A stretch of 64,000 nucleotides of DNA from JAPOXR01 sp965219635 (GTDB lineage: Bacteria > Pseudomonadota > Alphaproteobacteria > Rhodobacterales > Rhodobacteraceae). Of this stretch, positions 18,558 to 27,230 are shown piece by piece. Numbering within the stretch: the stretch's first letter is position 1; each line of letters begins with the position of its first letter. The stretch lies in assembly GCA_965219635.1 (NCBI GenBank), contig OZ244783.1:2294001-2358000 (forward strand). Direction: 5' to 3'. The notes under the pieces were generated by a model. That model worked only from the letters and a program-made list of their open reading frames with translations, did no database searches and was not told where the DNA came from. The position numbers and the translations under genes are program-made.

Positions 18558-18593
18558 TCGACTTCCTTCAGCACCCGAGCGTCTGATCCGGGG

Positions 18594-19730
18594 TCAGGCC
18601 GGGATGCAGCGCGAGAGGTAGTTCGCGAACTCGAAATTCGGCCGTTCCAGATGTGAAAGATGGCCAGGCACGGCGAAGTCGGAGATCAGGCCGGCATAAA
18701 CGCGTTCAGTGCAGCCCTTGTCCTCATCATTCACTTCGTCCAGCAGCCTTCGCAGTTCGGCAAAATGCTTCGCCCCTTCGGGGTCACCGGTGAATTCCTT
18801 CGACATTCCCCCACCGAAGAAAATCCGTACTTTCCCCGGTGAGACAGGGTGCAGCGACAGGTACCAGAAATAGCCGGGAGTCAGCGTGATGAGCATGCTT
18901 GGGTAGATCGCAAACAGCCAGGTCGTATTGCGGTCCTCACCCTTCAGAACCTTGTTATCCGGGTGGGCAACAGAAATGGTGAATGAGGCTTCCTTCTGAA
19001 GGGTATGGTAGTTGAAGGCTGGCCTGCCTTCCGGGCATTCAACATCGTCGACCTTCGACACCCCACCGATGGTTGCAGCATGGCAGACCGGCAGGTGGTA
19101 GCTTTCCATGAAATTCTCGGCCAGCACCTTCCAGTTGGTGTCCCATTCCAAGGTCTCGAAGAAGCCCTGGCTGTAGTTCTGCATGTCGTAATCGGCGATC
19201 AGGTCCTCGACCTCAGCCAGATGCTCACTGACAGGTGGCGCGTCCGGGTTGAGCGAAACCAGAACCCAGCCAAGCCAGGTTTCGCATTTGATCTGGGGAA
19301 GCCTGTATTTCGACCTGTCGAAATCAAGGTTTCGGGCCATTCCCGGCGCCCCGCGCAATCGGCCGTCGAGCCCGTAAGTCCATCCGTGATAGGGGCAAAC
19401 GAGGGTCCGGGTCGAACCCCTGCCCTGCAGTATCGTCGACATCCGGTGGCGGCACACATTTGCCTGCGCCCTGATCTTGCCATCATTGCCACGGATAACC
19501 ATGACCGGCTGACCGGCCAGTTCGAACGCCAGATAGTCGCCAGGAGTGGCAAAACCGTCTTCCCGGCCGACGCAAAACCACTCCTTGCTGAAGATGTGCT
19601 TCAACTCGAGGTCAAGAAACTCCTGCGAGGAATACACAATCCTCGGCATGGCCCTGGCCCGTTCAAATGGTTGGGCGACATTCTCCGCCAGCTCATCTGG
19701 CGCTCCTACTGTTGCAGCAAATTCATCCAT
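18594..19730 (-). CDS. Rieske [2Fe-2S] oxygenase, alpha subunit
   Basis: A 378-residue ring-hydroxylating-type oxygenase. The Rieske ligands are Cys93, His95, Cys112 and His115 (CRHRMSTIL and CPYHGWTY). The mononuclear iron site is in NWKVLAENFMESYHLPVCH (His212, His217), and the third carboxylate lies further on. I prefer the ATG at 19730, which has GGAG 7 nt upstream, over 19778. The overall layout resembles Rieske enzymes that oxidatively demethylate quaternary amines (GbcA, stachydrine demethylase) as much as aromatic dioxygenases. No reductase or ferredoxin gene is adjacent. It is convergent with the core MetE gene, 36 bp apart. Confidence 0.92.
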   Translation of the reverse strand: MDEFAATVGAPDELAENVAQPFERARAMPRIVYSSQEFLDLELKHIFSKEWFCVGREDGFATPGDYLAFELAGQPVMVIRGNDGKIRAQANVCRHRMSTILQGRGSTRTLVCPYHGWTYGLDGRLRGAPGMARNLDFDRSKYRLPQIKCETWLGWVLVSLNPDAPPVSEHLAEVEDLIADYDMQNYSQGFFETLEWDTNWKVLAENFMESYHLPVCHAATIGGVSKVDDVECPEGRPAFNYHTLQKEASFTISVAHPDNKVLKGEDRNTTWLFAIYPSMLITLTPGYFWYLSLHPVSPGKVRIFFGGGMSKEFTGDPEGAKHFAELRRLLDEVNDEDKGCTERVYAGLISDFAVPGHLSHLERPNFEFANYLSRCIPA

Positions 19731-21296
19731 GATGTTGCTCCAGCATCTTGACCATAAATTTCCGGAATGCGGGAGCATTTCTCCCGCGCCGATTGCCGGT
19801 CACTCTATCGCAATCTGAGTGGCTTTGCATCATTTGCGAACTGTCAGGCGAACCAAAAAATGCACTGTCTGCAAGCCTCTTGGCACAACAGCAACTGATG
19901 AATCGGGACTTCCATAATATTGGCCCATCTTCCAATTCTGGCCTGCGGAGCGTGTGTTTTCTTGCCGGAGATGATCAATGCAGCAACAACAAGTTTTGCC
20001 TCTGCCATTCGGCAGTCAGATTGCCTGCACATCGGAACTGGCAAGGCTACTTGTCAGGACGGCCGGCTGCCGCAATTGTCCCGGTTTGGCAATCCGACCG
20101 GGATCTGCCGTCTACCCTGTTCACCAATACGGCCATGCTGCGTCCGGAATACTCCGGCGGCAAGCTTCGAGATCCGTTTGGTTGCAGTCCGTTGCCCCTA
20201 TTTCCGTAGCGAGTGTCATATTCCCTAGCCGAACTTTGGCAATTGTCAGAGAACATACGCCAGCACATTGCGCGCCGGAGCAGGCAAGATTGACCGCAAG
20301 TTACTGGCCGCAACCCTGTAGCAACCTGTTGTTCCCCCGGCATGATCCCGAGTGCAAATTCCACGTGGGGGATGCACGTACTCCCATCGTCCGCGGGTCT
20401 TGAGTTGCAGCTACCAAGCCACATCCAGATTCCACGCAGTCCCTTGCCGGACTTGGTGTGATGTATGCGGGCGACGGCCCGGTCATCTTGCCAAGGCAAT
20501 TTCTCCAAAGAAGCGACTAGCCTCAAACATAATCAGCGCGTTTCCTCCCGTTCCAGTTGGAGACCACAGAAAGCGGCCTCGTCCTCAACAAGTGCGCCTC
20601 AATGGAGTCGAGATTGACAGAAGCGCACTTGGTGCATACGAGCCATGGCTGACACGAAAACAGCATGTGAAATTGCCGTTATGGACAGTATACGCGCTGA
20701 CCCCGAATGCAGACCGCCAAACGCGATAACAAAGTACTCCCGTAAGAACACGCAAAATCACCAACACTACTCGACGCCACTTTGTGACGCGCAGGCTGGG
20801 CAAGAGCAGAAGCAGTGAGCAGTGGCGCAAACTTGACGTCGTCACCCCGCTGGGATAAGGCAGATCACGGTTCTCAGGTCGAAACTGAGCTACAAACTGA
20901 ATGGCTCGGCACGACCATGAACCTATTGTGCGCATTCGAATTGGCACTTGTGGTTCAACCGCGGACCGATAACTCCCATGCGGACATCAAGAGCCAACTC
21001 TGATGCCTCTGTCCTGACTAAAGGGCCAAATTTCTGGCACATGGTACGCCCCAGCAACCCACAAGAACGAACGACTTCTCTACAATTCCAGGGAACAACT
21101 CAAGTAGAAATCAATCGCAACATCCACATACCGGTTCTGTCCAACACCGTAACATCTATTAGCTACCTCTACATTGCAGTGCGGCAGAAACAAGCATTCG
21201 GTTTAGAGAAACTAGTCTCCATACCACCCGACAGAAATGGCCCTTCAAGCAATTCCTGCATGAACCTCCCATTGAGGAACAACGTTCGGAGAACAC
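19731..21296. other. 1.5-kb stretch without a recognisable gene
   Basis: No frame here gives a protein-like translation, no tRNA or IS end was recognised, and the sequence becomes visibly AT-richer from about 19800 on. It holds the upstream part of the Rieske gene (a possible promoter near 19740-19850) and ends with the ribosome binding site CGGAG of the SIR2 gene. It looks like decayed or transferred DNA bordering the defence genes. Confidence 0.5.
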
Positions 21297-22376
21297 ATGA
21301 ACACAGAGATACGTGAGAAAGTCACAGAGTGGCTAACCGGCAATGACACCTGCCTCTTGTTGGGGGCGGGATGCAGCAAGTGTGCGGGAAAGCCGCTAAT
21401 CGGAGAATTAACGGACACGATCTTGGCTAGTGCGAGTATCAAGCTTAAGGAGCAATTCAACAACCTCACGACCTCGGGCAATCGTCCGGCAACAATTGAA
21501 GATCTCATCAATTACCTGGTCCGATATCGTAGTATTCTTTCCACTATTGACTGCACCGACAGTCACAGCTTGAGCATCGACGAGATCGATACTTGGCTAG
21601 ATGAGATTAAGCAGAACATCGTCAACACCGTGGCCGATGACTGGGATACCAGTCCAACGCATGAAAGGTTTCTGCAACGACTGTGTAGTCCTGGCGACCA
21701 CCGTACTCGTGATATCTTTAGTCTAAATTACGACACTCTACTGGAGGCAAGTCTAGATTCCCTACGGTTGCCATATGTTGACGGATTCCGAGGGACCAAT
21801 CGTGGATGGTTTGACCCAACTACTTTCGATGAGGTCAACACCGCTCCTGCGTATAGACTCTATAAGCTCCACGGCTCAATTAACTGGACACGAGACACAG
21901 ATGGCCATGTTCGTCGAGGGTGTACTGCCATCGCTGATGGGGTAGTCGCACCAATTGTCGTCTATCCTTCAGAGCAAAAATACATTCAAACGCAATATGG
22001 TATCTACGAAACCTTGATGGGCAACTTTCGTGATCGACTGCGCAATACACGGGTAAATAATTGCCTGATCGTGCTAGGTTACAGTTTTAATGATGAGCAC
22101 ATCAACGAAGTAATTTGCGATGCAATAACGGCAAACGGCAGCAATTTGACCGTGATTGCATTTGTTGGACCCGAAGAGGACCATCAGAAACAGAATAGAC
22201 GACTAACGACGTTTAGCACAAAGTGTGATTCCCGATTTACCGCTTTTGTCGGTGACGACAAGAATGGGACATTTGTAGGTAACGCCTTGGACCCAGACTC
22301 CGCAACACATGTATTGGCATTAAACCTATGGAAATTCGAAGAACTGGTCAACTTTATTGCAGGACAGGGGCAATGA
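21297..22376 (+). CDS. SIR2-like domain protein of a SIR2-HerA defence system
   Basis: A 359-residue SIR2-like protein. NAD-binding GAGCS is at residues 23-27, the catalytic-type Asn144 in SLNYDTLLE, and His192 in KLHGSINW. The Rossmann-fold end LIVLGYSFNDEHINEVI is typical of prokaryotic SIR2_2 domains. Members of this group act as NAD+-degrading effectors in phage defence. It starts at an ATG with GGAG 6 nt before it and overlaps the HerA gene by the ATGA arrangement, so the two are made together. The lower G+C and different codon use against the neighbours suggest horizontal transfer. Confidence 0.93.
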   Translation: MNTEIREKVTEWLTGNDTCLLLGAGCSKCAGKPLIGELTDTILASASIKLKEQFNNLTTSGNRPATIEDLINYLVRYRSILSTIDCTDSHSLSIDEIDTWLDEIKQNIVNTVADDWDTSPTHERFLQRLCSPGDHRTRDIFSLNYDTLLEASLDSLRLPYVDGFRGTNRGWFDPTTFDEVNTAPAYRLYKLHGSINWTRDTDGHVRRGCTAIADGVVAPIVVYPSEQKYIQTQYGIYETLMGNFRDRLRNTRVNNCLIVLGYSFNDEHINEVICDAITANGSNLTVIAFVGPEEDHQKQNRRLTTFSTKCDSRFTAFVGDDKNGTFVGNALDPDSATHVLALNLWKFEELVNFIAGQGQ

Positions 22377-24022
22377 ACGATTCAATCTTGAGAATCGGCC
22401 GAGTAGTCGAAGTAACTGGTTCAAGAGTAATTGGTGAACTTGAGGGAACTGTTGACGACTTGCACCGCACCTACAAGAGTCGAAGGTACATGGTCGGCCA
22501 AGTTGGTTCAATTGTGAAGGTTGCAGCGGGCGACAAACTCGTATTTGGAGTGGTTACCGGCTTACGGATGGCCGACACTCTTCTAGAGGGCCAGGGAGGG
22601 GCACACACCCACTCGGCATCACATGCAAAATGGCTAGAGTTCGAACTATTTGGCGAGGCACTTCGCACGGGCGTTGGCGAGGGCGAGTTCTTGTTCCAGC
22701 GCGGCGTAGTTACTTTTCCTCTTCCCGGCCACGGGATATTTGTAGCCAGTGTAACTGAGCTCTCCTCCATCTACCACCTGCCAGATAGACCGAGCATCGA
22801 AGTAGGGAGCCTCTCGCAAGCTGCATCTCTGCCTGCATATCTGCTTGTCGATGACCTTCTAGGCAAGCACTTTGCGGTTCTAGGTACTACAGGCTCGGGA
22901 AAAAGTTGCACGGTGACCGTACTCTTGCGCTCAATACTTGAAGAGGCGCCACAGGCCCACATAATTCTGCTAGACCCCCATGACGAGTACCGACGGGCAT
23001 TTCCTGACATTGCGGAAATTATTGACCCAACCACCCTAAACTTACCCCATTGGCTTCTGAATTTTGAAGAGAGTATGGCAGTTTTCGTCGGAAGGACCGA
23101 ATTTGTTGCAACGAGCCAATCCAACATCCTTAAGGACGCAATTTTGCACGCCCGAAAGGAATTCCAGCCAGCAAGCATTCCGCCAGAGAAGATCACTGTG
23201 GATACGCCCGTACCCTACAAGTTGTGCAGGCTTCTCACTCATATCGATGACTGCATGTCTAGTTTAACGCAGTCAAAAAGGGAACCATACCTAAAGATCA
23301 AGGACAAGGTCCAAACTTTGCAACAGGACAATCGCTTCTCGTTTTTGATCCGACCTGACGAGAGCGTCTCGGACGATTTGGCGGGTATTGTTTCTCAGTA
23401 TTTGCGTATACCGGTATCAGACAAACCGCTCTCGATTATTGATTTGTCAGGCGTACCATCGGATGTAGTTGATGTAGTGGTTTCGGTGTTATGCCGGATT
23501 ATTTTCGACTTTGCGGTTTGGGGTTCACGGCCAGTGCAGGTTCCAATAGTTCTGTTGTGCGAGGAAGCGCATCGTTATGTACCGCGCCGTGATGATGCTG
23601 CATTTCAACCCACCAAGCAAGCCCTGTCGCGTATTGCTAAAGAAGGCCGTAAGTACGGTGTAGGCCTTGGCCTGATTTCTCAGCGCCCTTCTGAGTTGGC
23701 TGATTCCGTTCTCTCGCAGTGTAATTCCGTGATTGCACTGCGTATGAGCAATGAGCAGGACCAGAATTTTGTTAAACGTGCACTACCTGATTCCGTTCGC
23801 AGTCTTGTCGATGTTCTTCCGACCCTGCGGGCACAAGAGGCGCTAGTGGTAGGTGAGGGCACTGTTGTTCCAGTACGGCTGCGCTTTGCTGATCTTGCCG
23901 AGGAACATCGGCCTCAGAGCGCTGATGTACCCTTTTCCAGGCAGTGGGCGGCCGTAGATAACGGTGCAGAATATGTCAAGGAGGTTGTCCGACGATGGCG
24001 CTTGCAGGAGCGTCAACTGTAG
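22373..24022 (+). CDS. herA: HerA-type ATPase of a SIR2-HerA defence system
   Basis: A 549-residue P-loop ATPase of the HerA/FtsK superfamily. The N-terminal HAS-barrel-like region is at residues about 5-65 and 100-150. Walker A GTTGSGKS is at 171-178 and Walker B LLCEEAHRYVPRR around 394-406, with the sensor-like segment GVGLGLISQRPSELADSVLS downstream. The ATG at 22373 overlaps the SIR2 stop and sits after AGGACAGGGGCA. HerA hexamers assemble with SIR2 subunits in the described SIR2-HerA (Nezha) anti-phage complex, where NADase and nuclease/ATPase activities cooperate. Both partners have complete motifs here. Confidence 0.93.
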   Translation: MNDSILRIGRVVEVTGSRVIGELEGTVDDLHRTYKSRRYMVGQVGSIVKVAAGDKLVFGVVTGLRMADTLLEGQGGAHTHSASHAKWLEFELFGEALRTGVGEGEFLFQRGVVTFPLPGHGIFVASVTELSSIYHLPDRPSIEVGSLSQAASLPAYLLVDDLLGKHFAVLGTTGSGKSCTVTVLLRSILEEAPQAHIILLDPHDEYRRAFPDIAEIIDPTTLNLPHWLLNFEESMAVFVGRTEFVATSQSNILKDAILHARKEFQPASIPPEKITVDTPVPYKLCRLLTHIDDCMSSLTQSKREPYLKIKDKVQTLQQDNRFSFLIRPDESVSDDLAGIVSQYLRIPVSDKPLSIIDLSGVPSDVVDVVVSVLCRIIFDFAVWGSRPVQVPIVLLCEEAHRYVPRRDDAAFQPTKQALSRIAKEGRKYGVGLGLISQRPSELADSVLSQCNSVIALRMSNEQDQNFVKRALPDSVRSLVDVLPTLRAQEALVVGEGTVVPVRLRFADLAEEHRPQSADVPFSRQWAAVDNGAEYVKEVVRRWRLQERQL

Positions 24023-24476
24023 GTTCGGTGGAGTTCGCAAGATCTGAAGGTGTGGAGATAAATTTGCGCGTATTCTGACAGCATCGGACTGGCATTCATA
24101 ACGACATTCACTATGAGTTGGTTGACTACCACAGGTCTACTAGTGACAGTCGGCCAACCAGACGATTGTACTTGTTTGGATTATGGTGGAGTAGGAATAT
24201 TCGCCAAACCTGCAAACAGTATTCATGAGTAGGCGATCGACGTTCTGACCGTTGTCGGGCAATGGACGGTCGAGTAGTTTCGTGCCGGTGCAGTGCATTT
24301 CAGGGGTTGGTGTTGTAGACTATAACACCCCTACCTTCCTGCAGATCAGTCTTCGGCAACGAATTCGTGGCCTCTCTCCAGATATTGCTTTCTCTTCGAA
24401 TTTGAGTGCCGGGCAAGCTTGTCGTGTCAGTGTGGATAACTGCGCCCACCGGCCGATTGACCGCAAGCAGACCGGA
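24023..24476. other. Gene-free right flank of the SIR2-HerA unit
   Basis: About 450 bp between the convergent HerA and SorC genes. No open frame with protein-like content, terminator-grade hairpin or direct repeat matching the left flank was seen. Composition drifts back to the G+C-rich background toward 24450. Confidence 0.45.
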
Positions 24477-25439
24477 TCAGCCGAGAAGCAGATTGGCTGT
24501 GTCCTCATCGGTTACCAACGTGTCGACCAGTTTCAGTCCAAGGATCGCCTTTGAAACCGCAACCTTGTGACTGCCGCCCACAGCAAGAATGACATTGGGT
24601 ATGCTGGCCAGGTCAGCAAAGCCGATCCCTATGACCCGTTCGTTCAATGGGTGATCAACCGGCCTCCCATCAGCGTCAATGATCGTGCCCAGGATGTCCC
24701 CGACAGCGCCAAGCCGACGCAAGTCTTCCATGGATGTGTCTGCCGGAAGCGCGTCGCGTATCAGGAGTGAACGACGGGAAATGTCCCCGGCCGCCAGCGC
24801 AAGGACATCGACGGAGCGGATCTTGTCCAGGATTTCAGCAAAGACATCAAGCCGCATGATGGTATCTCTGCTGGCTCGCGAGCCGGCATAGAGGGGCGCC
24901 GTGAGAAAGCTGTGACTGGCATTCACCAGGCCAGCAATGCGGGCAGTGATTTCGAAACTGTTCAGGTCCGAGCCGCGCGCAATCCCGCCCATCACCGAAA
25001 CGACCTCGAGATCAGGTCGATCCAGAGTTTCCATGTAACGGGTGGCTATGTTGAGTGTGTTCCCCCAGGACATGCCGAACAGCCGCACCTCGGGGTCTGC
25101 CATGACATCCGACAAAACGTTCCCGAGGGCAGCCCCGACGACTGTTTGAGCTGCCTCCGGATCGTCCGGGGCCGGGGCTACATAAGCTCCCTTGAGATCA
25201 AATCGCCGGACAAGCCTGTCCTCTGCATCGGCACAGGCGGCGAATACCGAATTGATTGATACACGCACCAAACCGGTTCGGCGCGCTTCCGCCAATGTGC
25301 GATTGACGCGAAGTCGAGTTGCACCAAGCTTGCGAGCAACTTCACTCTGGGTCAGCCCTTCGACATGATACGCCCAGGCAACCTGAGCCATGAAGCGTTC
25401 GGCGCGGTCCACTACCTGATTGCCTGGCGCCTGCCGCAT
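24477..25439 (-). CDS. SorC/DeoR-type sugar-binding transcriptional regulator
   Basis: A 320-residue regulator. The HTH is GLTQSEVARKLGATRLRVNR and the sugar-phosphate-binding SorC domain contains LFGMSWGNTLNIATRYMETL and VLALAAGDISRRSLLIRDAL. The end VAVSKAILGLKLVDTLVTDE is typical for the family. It is the last gene of the minus-strand ABC operon, 2 bp after the second permease. Effectors of this family are phosphorylated sugars or polyols, which suggests that an intermediate of the linked pathway is the inducer. Confidence 0.92.
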   Translation of the reverse strand: MRQAPGNQVVDRAERFMAQVAWAYHVEGLTQSEVARKLGATRLRVNRTLAEARRTGLVRVSINSVFAACADAEDRLVRRFDLKGAYVAPAPDDPEAAQTVVGAALGNVLSDVMADPEVRLFGMSWGNTLNIATRYMETLDRPDLEVVSVMGGIARGSDLNSFEITARIAGLVNASHSFLTAPLYAGSRASRDTIMRLDVFAEILDKIRSVDVLALAAGDISRRSLLIRDALPADTSMEDLRRLGAVGDILGTIIDADGRPVDHPLNERVIGIGFADLASIPNVILAVGGSHKVAVSKAILGLKLVDTLVTDEDTANLLLG

Positions 25440-25441
25440 CC

Positions 25442-26275
25442 CTAGCGCACGGCCCCCATCGTCAAACCCCTGACCAGCTGACGCGAGGCGATCAATGCGA
25501 ATATCACAACCGGTACGACGATCAGTGTCGAGGTCGCCATGATCTTGCCGTAAGGCAGGTTGTAACCTTCCATGAAACTCACAGCCATTGCCGGCGCGGT
25601 CTTTGCTGCATTACGCGTCAAGACGATCGCGTACATCAGTTCATTCCACGAGAAGATGAAGGAGAATATCGCGCTCACGGCGACGCCGGGCATGGCCAGA
25701 GGCAGGCAGATCGAACGGAATACGCGCCAGTGCGATGCGCCTTCAAGTATGGCGGCTTCATCAAGTTCCCGGGGAATCGCACGGAACTGATCGGTACAGA
25801 TCCAGATGACAATGGGCAGGTTGAAGGTGAGATATATGAGCACCAGAACCAGATGTGTATCGAGCAGTCCAAGGCGGCGCACAATGAGAAAAAACGGGAG
25901 CGCCAGCACGATTGGGCTGACCATCCTGTTGGTGATGAACCAGAACCAGAGGTCGCGTTTGCCGCGAAACTCAATGCGAGCCAGAGCATAGGCAGCAGGA
26001 CAACCGAGGCCGACCGAAAGTGCAGTCGCCGCCACGGCCACGATCAATGAGTTGACCAGGGTCGCCGCAACCCCGTCCTTGAACAGAACCTCCACATAGT
26101 TCGCAAGTGTGGGCTTGAAAATCCAGGCTGGCGGCTCCTGAAGGGCAATGATCTGGGTTTTCAGGCTGGTGGTCACCATCCAGTAGAACGGGAACACGCA
26201 GAACAGGAGCACGAGCAGCAACAGTGCACCCTGTGCGGCAAAACTCCGGCGCTGCCAGGGCGCCACCGCGGCCAT
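25442..26275 (-). CDS. ABC transporter permease (MalG type)
   Basis: A 277-residue inner-membrane permease with six hydrophobic segments. The EAA loop is ELDEAAILEGASHWRVFRSI followed by CLPLAMPG, and it ends RQLVRGLTMGAVR. Its start overlaps the previous permease gene by 1 bp. It forms the translocation channel with the product of 26275-27153, and the ATPase on the opposite strand at 28693 is the likely motor. Confidence 0.93.
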   Translation of the reverse strand: MAAVAPWQRRSFAAQGALLLLVLLFCVFPFYWMVTTSLKTQIIALQEPPAWIFKPTLANYVEVLFKDGVAATLVNSLIVAVAATALSVGLGCPAAYALARIEFRGKRDLWFWFITNRMVSPIVLALPFFLIVRRLGLLDTHLVLVLIYLTFNLPIVIWICTDQFRAIPRELDEAAILEGASHWRVFRSICLPLAMPGVAVSAIFSFIFSWNELMYAIVLTRNAAKTAPAMAVSFMEGYNLPYGKIMATSTLIVVPVVIFALIASRQLVRGLTMGAVR

Positions 26276-27153
26276 CAGTTCACCTCCTTGTAGAAGATGC
26301 GAATATAGGCCTGGCTTAGAATGATGGTAATGATGAGCAGGATGATTGCCTGTGCAGAGGCAACGCCCTGATCGAAGGCACGGAAGCCCACACGCTGGAT
26401 CAGAACGGATATGAATTCGGTGGCGTTGCCTGGCCCGCCCCTCGTCATAGTGAACACCATGTCAAAGAGCTTCAGCGTGTCTGCTGTCCGCAGGATAAGA
26501 ACAGCCACAAGTCCTGGAACCAGGAACGGCAATTGCACATGCCGAAGCGTGGTCCACCAACTCTTCGTCTCAAGCGCCGCCGCCTCCTCGATCTCCACCG
26601 GGACGGTGGTCAGCCCGGCAAGCAGAACCAGCGCAACGAAGGGCGTCCATTGCCAGACATCCCAGAAGATCACCGCAATGAAGGCGTTGGTTGGGTCACC
26701 GATCCAGTTGATGGCTGGAACCCCGAGGAATCCAAGCAACTGGTTCACGACCCCGTACTTCACATTGAACATGACCTGGCCCAGCAGGCCAACGACCGCA
26801 TAGGTAGTCGCCATTGGCAGGACAAGGCCAAGCCGGGTTATGGTCTTCAGCAGGCCAAGGCCAGGGCGGTGCAGCAGTAGAGCAATACCAAGCCCGAAAA
26901 TGATCTGCATTGGCAGCGCAATCGCCAACAGCAGGAATGTCCTGAGTACGGCGTCCCAAAAAACAGGATCAGTAAGAACATGTGCGTAGTTCTCAAGCCC
27001 GATGAAACGGACCCTGCGCAATTTGGTCAGATTGAAGAAGTGCAGCGAGGTCCAGGCCGCATAGGCTAACGGTGCGATGCCGACCGCGGCGAGTGCAATC
27101 ACGGATGGCCCAAGGAAGCACAGTAAAGTTCGCCGCTTGGCCTTTGTCGCCAT
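26275..27153 (-). CDS. ABC transporter permease (MalF type)
   Basis: A 292-residue permease with an N-terminal membrane segment (CFLGPSVIALAAVGIAPLAY) and the EAA loop EIEEAAALETKSWWTTLRHV followed by QLPFLVPG. It follows the binding-protein gene after a 78-bp gap that carries two strong hairpins. It would import a sugar or polyol together with its partner permease. Confidence 0.93.
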   Translation of the reverse strand: MATKAKRRTLLCFLGPSVIALAAVGIAPLAYAAWTSLHFFNLTKLRRVRFIGLENYAHVLTDPVFWDAVLRTFLLLAIALPMQIIFGLGIALLLHRPGLGLLKTITRLGLVLPMATTYAVVGLLGQVMFNVKYGVVNQLLGFLGVPAINWIGDPTNAFIAVIFWDVWQWTPFVALVLLAGLTTVPVEIEEAAALETKSWWTTLRHVQLPFLVPGLVAVLILRTADTLKLFDMVFTMTRGGPGNATEFISVLIQRVGFRAFDQGVASAQAIILLIITIILSQAYIRIFYKEVN

Positions 27154-27171
27154 CCACTTGGCCCCCGGTTG

Positions 27172-27215
27172 CCTGCATCCGGATGCAGGTAGCGAAGTGC
27201 GGCTAGCGCCGCACT
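27172..27215 (-). other. Two tandem hairpins after the binding-protein gene
   Basis: On the coding strand of the operon, AGTGCGGC/GCCGCACT (27196-27215, 4-nt loop) is followed by the perfect 18-bp palindrome CCTGCATCCGGATGCAGG (27172-27189). They lie between the binding-protein stop and the permease start. Position matches mRNA-stabilising or attenuating structures seen in other ABC operons. Confidence 0.65.
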
Positions 27216-27230
27216 CCGCAGATGATTAAA

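Noticed and set aside
20047..20526. Longest open frame in the 1.5-kb stretch before SIR2
   Set aside because: Composition is not protein-like (many Cys, Arg, Ser clusters) and no domain pattern is visible; similar chance frames exist on the other strand.
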